DNA of 46,665 nucleotides, taken from IMG/VR virus record IMGVR_UViG_3300046010_007558, positions 1-46,665 of that record. The stretch is one strand, 5' to 3'. The translations under genes were made by a program, and so were the position numbers. Shown here in pieces: positions 42,997 to 46,665 of the stretch; within the stretch, counting starts at the first letter, position 1, and every line of letters starts with the position of its first letter. The stretch comes from a virus. The notes under the pieces were generated by a model, which was given only the letters and a program-made list of their open reading frames with translations, ran no database searches and was not told the DNA's origin.

Positions 42997-43194
42997 ATGG
43001 GAAAGACTTTTAGGCGTAACTCAGAAGATAGTTATAAATATGGTGGTAATAAACGCCCTAAGCCTAAACCTCGTCGCCAACCTCCGAGGGTAAAAGGAGA
43101 TAAAGGCTCCTCCTCGGAGGATTGGCGAAATACCTTTCAAGAAGTAGAAAAAGTTTTAAGGGATGATGATGAACGAAAACCAAACGAACAATGA
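42997..43194 (+). CDS. Small very basic protein over a strong RNA hairpin
   Basis: 65 residues from the ATG 1 base after the upstream stop; an in-frame ATG at 42955 lies inside the previous gene. The sequence is Lys/Arg/Pro-rich (KRPKPKPRRQPPRV), then acidic. No family recognised. The centre of the coding sequence is a long G/C-rich inverted repeat (43075-43127), unusual for this genome, so the amino acid sequence may be partly dictated by RNA structure. It overlaps the next gene. Confidence 0.5.
   Translation: MGKTFRRNSEDSYKYGGNKRPKPKPRRQPPRVKGDKGSSSEDWRNTFQEVEKVLRDDDERKPNEQ
43075..43127 (+). other. Long G/C-rich hairpin inside a coding region
   Basis: The left arm 43075-43089 (CGCCAACCTCCGAGG) pairs with 43112-43127 (CCTCGGAGG-A-TTGGCG), interrupted by one bulged A. 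The loop contains a second stem, AGGAG (43095-43099) with CTCCT (43107-43111). No T-run follows, so it is not a simple terminator. Confidence 0.75.
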
Positions 43195-43420
43195 ACCTTT
43201 GGATACCCATTTAATCTTTGAATGGGAGCCTGTAGAATTTTCAATTACCGAAGATGGTATCCCTATGCCATTTTGGCAGTTTAAAGATTTAACTGATTAT
43301 TACTGCACTGTAAAGATGGCAGAATACCTAGATAATATTGAATGGAGGGCTAGTTATGGTTACGACATATATTCCCAAAACACAACACTTCGCCCAGACA
43401 CGAATACAGAAGATAGCTAA
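43169..43420 (+). CDS. Unrecognised small acidic protein
   Basis: 83 residues. Three consecutive ATGs lie at 43163, 43166 and 43169; the AAGGG site at 43158-43162 is best spaced for the third. The product is acidic and rich in Trp, Tyr and Phe (FEWEPVEF, MPFWQFKDLTDYY), with no known motif. It overlaps the preceding gene by 26 bases and the next by 65. Function unknown. Confidence 0.55.
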   Translation: MNENQTNNEPLDTHLIFEWEPVEFSITEDGIPMPFWQFKDLTDYYCTVKMAEYLDNIEWRASYGYDIYSQNTTLRPDTNTEDS

Positions 43421-43691
43421 GAAACTAATTGAGGAAGCCGAAGAGGATAGACAATTAGCTTTAGATGCACACCGTTATTTCAGGGTGCGTGTGGAAGAGA
43501 ATCCAGCAGACAATGTTTCTAAAGCATTAATGGTGGATTGTCTTAAAGTGGCTCAATCTTCAAAACAATATACAGTTAAAGTTATTACTTTGATGAGTAA
43601 ATTGAATGAAGAATCAGCACCAGAAAAAACAAAAGCAAGTGGCTCAATCACATCTGTGTTTTCTGAACTGGACAATATGATAGATGAGTGA
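43356..43691 (+). CDS. Unrecognised helical protein
   Basis: 111 residues from the ATG at 43356, preceded by GGAGGG; the ATG at 43338 is part of that site and less likely. The body is helical and charged (KIAKKLIEEAEEDRQLALDA and later VDCLKVAQSSKQYTVKVI), ending in an acidic LDNMIDE. The general pattern recalls small terminase or adaptor proteins, but nothing diagnostic is present. It overlaps the AAA+ gene by 8 bases, so an adaptor for that unfoldase is worth considering. Confidence 0.55.
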   Translation: MVTTYIPKTQHFAQTRIQKIAKKLIEEAEEDRQLALDAHRYFRVRVEENPADNVSKALMVDCLKVAQSSKQYTVKVITLMSKLNEESAPEKTKASGSITSVFSELDNMIDE

Positions 43692-45186
43692 TTCAAACAC
43701 ATACAAGTTAGTCTGTGAAACAGTGGATCTTGTTCTTCAGGTTAAGGTTCTTTCCTTACAAGAAGAACAAGAACTTTACACTCAAATCAGAGAAAAGATA
43801 TCTAAGATAGAATCTGCTTTTGTATATCACGAATACAAAGAGTTTGTATCTAAGAAACTAATCGTGGACTATGACAAGATCATAGAAGAATATTCGGAAG
43901 GTGAAGATTCCGAATCCTATCAAATGTTGATAGCTAATATGTATTTGGCTGTCACATCAGCATATCCACCGCTATCCTTAGACTTTGTTTGCACAGACCT
44001 CAATACAGAGAAGTTTATGCAAACGACAAATTTTGAGGAGCCAAATCAATTCTTAAAGAATCTTGCTGCTAATCTAAAATTAAAGTTAGCCAAAGAAACA
44101 AAGAAAAAGATTGTCAGACAAGTGAATCCAAACACCCCAAACATTAAAAGTTTGGATGGGTTTACTAAGTTGCAGAAGGATATAAAAGATAAGATTGTAG
44201 GTCAAGACCACGCCGTAGAGGTTTTAATCAAGCATCTAAAGTTGATGTCCGCAGGGTTATCTAACTTCTCCACATTCTTCTTTGTTGGTCCAACTGGAGT
44301 AGGGAAAACAGAACTTTCAAAGATCATAGGAGAAAAGTTTAGTGGTAATTTCTTCAAAATCAATTGTGCAGAATATGCAGGAGCACATGAGTATGCTAAA
44401 CTGATTGGATCACCTCCGGGATATGTTGGGCATACTGATAAGAGCCTTTTGAAGGAAAAGGCTGAGATATCTAATAAATGGGTATTTCTGTTTGATGAAA
44501 TAGAAAAGGCTGATGGTAAGTTTCAAGACTTCCTGCTATCCTTATTGGATGATGGAACCTGTACGGACAATATGGGTAACATATTGGACTTCAGCAAATC
44601 GTTATTTATCTTTACATCAAATCAAGGAGTTTCTGAAATCAAATACAATAGTATTGGATTTGGAAAAAACGAGCCTAGCCGAAAGGCCATAGAAAATACT
44701 ATTTTTGAATCTATTAAAAAGAAGTTTAATCCAGAGTTCATAAATAGAATAGATGATATAATCTTTTTCAATACCTTATCGAAGGAAGATGTGAAGAAGA
44801 TTGTAACTATTAAACTATCTAAATACCCAGTAGAAATAACTGATCAACTTATAGACTATATTATTGATAACTCGTATTCTTATGAGTATGGGGCAAGAAA
44901 TGTAGCAAGATACATAAAAAATAACATAGCAACTATATTAGCTGAAAGTATGCTTCAAACATCTTCCAAAAAGAAGCCAATGTTTAAGGTAAACTTTTTA
45001 GATGGCAGGCCAGTGGTTTTTAACAAAAATGAAGAAAAGCAACAAAAAGAAACAGCAAGTAAAGTACTGGAAATTCATGTCGGGGGAGAGAATAAGATTA
45101 CACCCACGAATGAAGTTGGAGGAAAAACTGTTAGTTCTACAGTGTGCCTTAAAAACAATACAAGGCCGATACCCTTCAATAAATAA
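43684..45186 (+). CDS. Single-domain Clp/Hsp100-type AAA+ unfoldase
   Basis: 500 residues. The first ~165 residues are a helical N-domain without Clp-N repeats. The AAA+ module resembles the second domain of ClpA/ClpB: DKIVGQDHAVEVL, Walker A GPTGVGKT (202-209), pore loop GYVG (246-249), Walker B VFLFDEIEKA (D271, E272), sensor 1 FTSNQG, FNPEFINRID (arginine finger) and sensor 2 YGARN (R405). It unfolds or disassembles proteins with ATP. There is no ClpP-like peptidase nearby and no obvious ClpP-binding loop, so it may act as a chaperone or use a host peptidase. The last ~60 residues are unrelated to the family. Confidence 0.88.
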   Translation: MSDSNTYKLVCETVDLVLQVKVLSLQEEQELYTQIREKISKIESAFVYHEYKEFVSKKLIVDYDKIIEEYSEGEDSESYQMLIANMYLAVTSAYPPLSLDFVCTDLNTEKFMQTTNFEEPNQFLKNLAANLKLKLAKETKKKIVRQVNPNTPNIKSLDGFTKLQKDIKDKIVGQDHAVEVLIKHLKLMSAGLSNFSTFFFVGPTGVGKTELSKIIGEKFSGNFFKINCAEYAGAHEYAKLIGSPPGYVGHTDKSLLKEKAEISNKWVFLFDEIEKADGKFQDFLLSLLDDGTCTDNMGNILDFSKSLFIFTSNQGVSEIKYNSIGFGKNEPSRKAIENTIFESIKKKFNPEFINRIDDIIFFNTLSKEDVKKIVTIKLSKYPVEITDQLIDYIIDNSYSYEYGARNVARYIKNNIATILAESMLQTSSKKKPMFKVNFLDGRPVVFNKNEEKQQKETASKVLEIHVGGENKITPTNEVGGKTVSSTVCLKNNTRPIPFNK

Positions 45187-45226
45187 ATTAAGTTTGGTTG
45201 ATTGGGTTTTGGATAATGTTAAATAA
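45110..45226 (+). CDS. Possible 38-residue overlapping protein (low confidence)
   Basis: From an ATG inside the end of the AAA+ gene, a second frame encodes MKLEEKLLVLQCALKTIQ and ends VDWVLDNVK after the AAA+ stop. It is amphipathic and protein-like, and ends just before a hairpin. No close ribosome site is visible. It could alternatively be the original C-terminus of the unfoldase lost by frameshift. Confidence 0.28.
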   Translation: MKLEEKLLVLQCALKTIQGRYPSINKLSLVDWVLDNVK

Positions 45227-45236
45227 TTTTTTTAAT

Positions 45237-45265
45237 AAGAAGCTCACAAAATTTGTGGGCTTCTT
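45237..45265 (+). terminator. Hairpin, probable terminator after the AAA+ gene
   Basis: The 14-bp stem AAGAAGCTCACAAA / TTTGTGGGCTTCTT has one G-T pair and a 1-base loop. The T-tail is poor (GTCTAT), so efficiency is doubtful. Confidence 0.6.
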
Positions 45266-45267
45266 GT

Positions 45268-45275
45268 CTATATAA
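45268..45275 (+). promoter_or_regulatory. Candidate late-type promoter element (CTATATAA)
   Basis: Follows the hairpin by 2 bases and precedes an ATG by 13 bases, with AGAGGG as ribosome site between. Identical octamers occur at 5975 and 40108. Confidence 0.42.
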
Positions 45276-45288
45276 CTAAGAGGGCTTT

Positions 45289-45381
45289 ATGGGCAAATTA
45301 AAAGTTATAAGACCAACAAAAATACAGACTTTTAGATCAAGAATTAATGCCATAAAAGCTGCTCGCGGAGGAAGAAGATAA
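45289..45381 (+). CDS. 30-residue very basic peptide
   Basis: MGKLKVIRPTKIQTFRSRIN and a C-terminal AARGGRR, with a good AGAGGG site and a TAATG junction to the next small gene. The context (promoter candidate, ribosome site, coupling) supports translation. It is Arg/Lys-rich without acidic residues, so it may bind nucleic acid. No family recognised. Confidence 0.55.
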   Translation: MGKLKVIRPTKIQTFRSRINAIKAARGGRR

Positions 45382-45539
45382 TGGGAACACTTAAAAAATT
45401 TAGAGATGCCGCTTTACAGGAAAAAAAAGTTCCTGTAGAGCCTGTTAAAATAATAGAACCATCCAAAGTAGAGGAAGTAGTACAGGTTAAGGAAGAAATA
45501 AAAATAACTAAGAAAAAAGTTAAAAAGGAAGAAGAGTGA
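45381..45539 (+). CDS. 52-residue charged protein
   Basis: Begins at the TAATG overlap (MGTLKKFRDAALQEKKVPVE) and continues with Val/Glu/Lys-rich alternating residues to a KKEEE end. No motif recognised. The GTGA overlap at its end ties it to the next gene, so the three small genes form one unit. Confidence 0.55.
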   Translation: MGTLKKFRDAALQEKKVPVEPVKIIEPSKVEEVVQVKEEIKITKKKVKKEEE

Positions 45540-46420
45540 TTAAAATGAGAGAAAATTATTACAATAATGAATTGATATCAAATATTTTAGAAGCCAAAGC
45601 TGATAAAATCATGGCTGATAAATTAAGAGGCCAAGGTAAATCTGAAGAAGAAGTTAGAAAAGCAGTAGAATCAGAAAGAAATAAAAGACGCTTTGGAAAG
45701 GATTATGAAGGGGCTACAGAACAAAGAAGAAAATATCCTTTCCGTAGTAAATCACCTTCTCCTGAAACAGCTAAGGAACCTCTAACTGGAAGAGAGAAAG
45801 GTGGTATGAAGCGTAGCCTTAAAAAGAAGCAAGCTGATAGAGGTTCTGGAGGTAGTAAAGTATCTCCAATCCCAGAACCAAAAAGTCAAGACAGACAAGA
45901 TGAAGGTGTAGAGAAAGCTGTAAGATTACGCCACGACGCTGAAAAAAAAGGAATATCACCAGAAAAAAAAGCCAAACTCCTCGCCGCCTCCAAAAAAGAA
46001 TCAGATAAAGTTAGCGCGAGTAGGGAAAGAAGAGAAGAAGTTAATCCCCAAGTTATGCAGCAGGGATTTATAAGAGGAAATGAAGGACGCAGAGCAGCCG
46101 CAGCACGCAGAGCAGCCGCAGCACGAGAAGATTCCTCTAATTTAACATATAATGATGTATTATCAATATTGCTTGAAAGAAATAAAAAAAATAAAGCCGA
46201 AAAAGATGCAGTCATAGCAAAGATAGGTAGAACAGAGGACGCTACGAAACCTAAAACCCCAGAAGAAGAAGAAAATCTAAAGGTTAAAGCTAAGAAAGCA
46301 GCTATGTTTGGAACTGAAGTAAAAGGTCAGCGTCCTGAGGTTGGTGTTCAAGCAGGTACAAAAAGAGGAGTAGAAGCGATTCAAAGAAATCTAGGAAGAA
46401 GAGCACTAAGAAATAGGTAA
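45536..46420 (+). CDS. Highly charged protein, candidate internal head protein
   Basis: 294 residues if the GTG at 45536 is used (AAGGA site 5 bases upstream); the ATG at 45545 is also possible. The N-terminus ends in ISNILEAKAD (E19|A20), like a capsid-targeting peptide with a prohead-protease cut site. The body is Lys/Arg/Glu-rich, without hydrophobic core or cysteines, probably disordered, with an AAARRAAAAR repeat near residue 190 and a LLERNKK segment near 222. A packaged, DNA-associated protein is inferred. It is far from the head genes, like T4 internal protein genes. A terminator follows. Confidence 0.55.
   Translation: MIKMRENYYNNELISNILEAKADKIMADKLRGQGKSEEEVRKAVESERNKRRFGKDYEGATEQRRKYPFRSKSPSPETAKEPLTGREKGGMKRSLKKKQADRGSGGSKVSPIPEPKSQDRQDEGVEKAVRLRHDAEKKGISPEKKAKLLAASKKESDKVSASRERREEVNPQVMQQGFIRGNEGRRAAAARRAAAAREDSSNLTYNDVLSILLERNKKNKAEKDAVIAKIGRTEDATKPKTPEEEENLKVKAKKAAMFGTEVKGQRPEVGVQAGTKRGVEAIQRNLGRRALRNR
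46088..46123 (+). repeat. 18-bp perfect tandem duplication
   Basis: Two exact copies of CGCAGAGCAGCCGCAGCA encode the Ala/Arg repeat of the charged protein. G/C content is much higher than the surroundings. Confidence 0.85.
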
Positions 46421-46444
46421 TCTCAAAATTCTAATTTAGAAGAT

Positions 46445-46490
46445 AAAAGATACCATTTTGTTAACAGCAACAAAATGGTATCTTTTTTTT
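46445..46490 (+). terminator. Strong rho-independent terminator
   Basis: The 18-bp stem AAAAGATACCATTTTGTT / AACAAAATGGTATCTTTT has a 6-base loop and continues into T-rich sequence. It closes the small-gene operon before the tRNA. Confidence 0.93.
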
Positions 46491-46521
46491 ACTATATGTT
46501 TTTAAAAAGGCTAGATCTAGG

Positions 46522-46529
46522 CTATTATA
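46522..46529 (+). promoter_or_regulatory. Candidate promoter element (CTATTATA) before the tRNA
   Basis: The 11-mer AGGCTATTATA (46519-46529) is identical to that before the polymerase genes (21440-21450). It lies 14 bases before the tRNA acceptor stem. Confidence 0.42.
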
Positions 46530-46543
46530 AAAGAGTAGCACAC

Positions 46544-46620
46544 GCGACTGTAGCTCAGTTGGTTAGAGCGTTGTTCTTATAAAGCAAATGTCGGTGGTTC
46601 AAATCCACCCAGTCGCACCA
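46544..46620 (+). tRNA. tRNA-Ile, anticodon UAU, with encoded CCA
   Basis: The acceptor stem GCGACTG (46544-46550) pairs with CAGTCGC (46610-46616), followed by A and CCA. The D arm is GCTC/GAGC, the anticodon stem TTGTT/AGCAA has one G-T pair, and the T arm is GGTGG-TTCAAAT-CCACC. The loop CTTATAA places TAT at 46578-46580 as anticodon, reading AUA. AUA is frequent in this AT-rich genome, so the tRNA likely supplements a host poor in AUA decoding. Encoded CCA is common in phage tRNAs. Confidence 0.95.
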
Positions 46621-46633
46621 ATCAGGTAGGAAG

Positions 46634-46654
46634 AGTCAAACCGTAAGGTTGACT
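46634..46654 (+). other. Hairpin with GUAA tetraloop at the window edge
   Basis: AGTCAA-A-CC (46634-46642) pairs with GGTTGACT (46647-46654), leaving one bulged A and a GTAA loop (GNRA type). It may be part of a further RNA gene or a processing signal after the tRNA; the window ends too soon to tell. Confidence 0.35.
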
Positions 46655-46665
46655 GGCAGAACAAC

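Noticed and set aside
45002-45109. Longer version of the overlapping frame at the end of the AAA+ gene
   Set aside because: The N-terminal part is a Lys-rich shadow of the AAA+ coding sequence; only the last 38 codons look protein-like, and even those are weakly supported.
1-46665. Insertion sequences, integrase or attachment sites indicating a temperate phage
   Set aside because: No transposase, integrase, repressor or long flanking repeat was found in this window.

Overview
This window is part of the genome of a contractile-tailed, T4-superfamily-like bacteriophage. It is AT-rich (about one third G+C by eye) and nearly all genes lie on the plus strand in tightly packed, overlapping operons. 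The T4-type affiliation rests on a prohead protease, core scaffold and gp23-type capsid protein in the T4 order, followed by neck proteins, a tail sheath, a tail tube, a gp46/gp47 recombination pair, a gp32-like ssDNA-binding protein, a UvsX/RecA-like recombinase and a gp55-like late sigma factor. The polymerase is not T4-like: it is a family A enzyme with an N-terminal uracil-DNA-glycosylase-like domain, split over three reading frames. A phage lipoprotein points to a Gram-negative host. I cannot name the host, and no photosynthesis genes are present.

Layout. 1-5.3 kb: end of one structural gene, a 1,425-residue Cys-rich protein with collagen-like linkers, and a PAAR-like spike-tip candidate. 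5.3-10.8 kb: head assembly (acidic core protein, two small proteins, prohead protease, scaffold, major capsid protein). 10.8-17.4 kb: neck/connector genes, two proteins with small conserved phage domains, tail terminator candidate, sheath and tube. 17.4-19.9 kb: a large unknown protein. 19.9-21.4 kb: an island with the only two minus-strand genes (a PD-(D/E)xK-type nuclease and the late-sigma candidate). 21.4-33.2 kb: replication, recombination and nucleotide metabolism (UDG-exonuclease/polymerase pieces, ThyX, SbcD/SbcC, class II ribonucleotide reductase, zinc-ribbon protein, DnaB helicase, UvsY-like candidate, ssDNA-binding protein, lipoprotein). 33.2-40.1 kb: a nine-unit sugar/glycan cassette including one decayed gene. 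40.1-46.4 kb: MazG, an exported protein, a deaminase, RecA/UvsX, small unknowns, a Clp-type AAA+ unfoldase and small basic or charged proteins. The window ends with a terminator and tRNA-Ile(UAU). Portal, large terminase, primase and clamp genes are not seen.

How it fits together. A short AT-rich element (CTAT followed by A/T-rich bases) recurs in front of operons, often just after a terminator, without an obvious -35 box. This fits transcription by the small gp55-like sigma factor. Several head-region proteins begin with a short helix ending in a (hydrophobic)-x-Glu|Ala/Gly motif, which resembles T4 capsid-targeting peptides cut by the prohead protease encoded here.

The most striking genome-wide signal is base-level. 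By eye I find no ACGT and no CCWGG anywhere in 46.7 kb, while CCCGG/CCGGG is abundant and is used for nearly every Pro-Gly codon pair. This looks like strong selection against two restriction/modification targets. All counts and homology statements here are by reading only; no database search was run.
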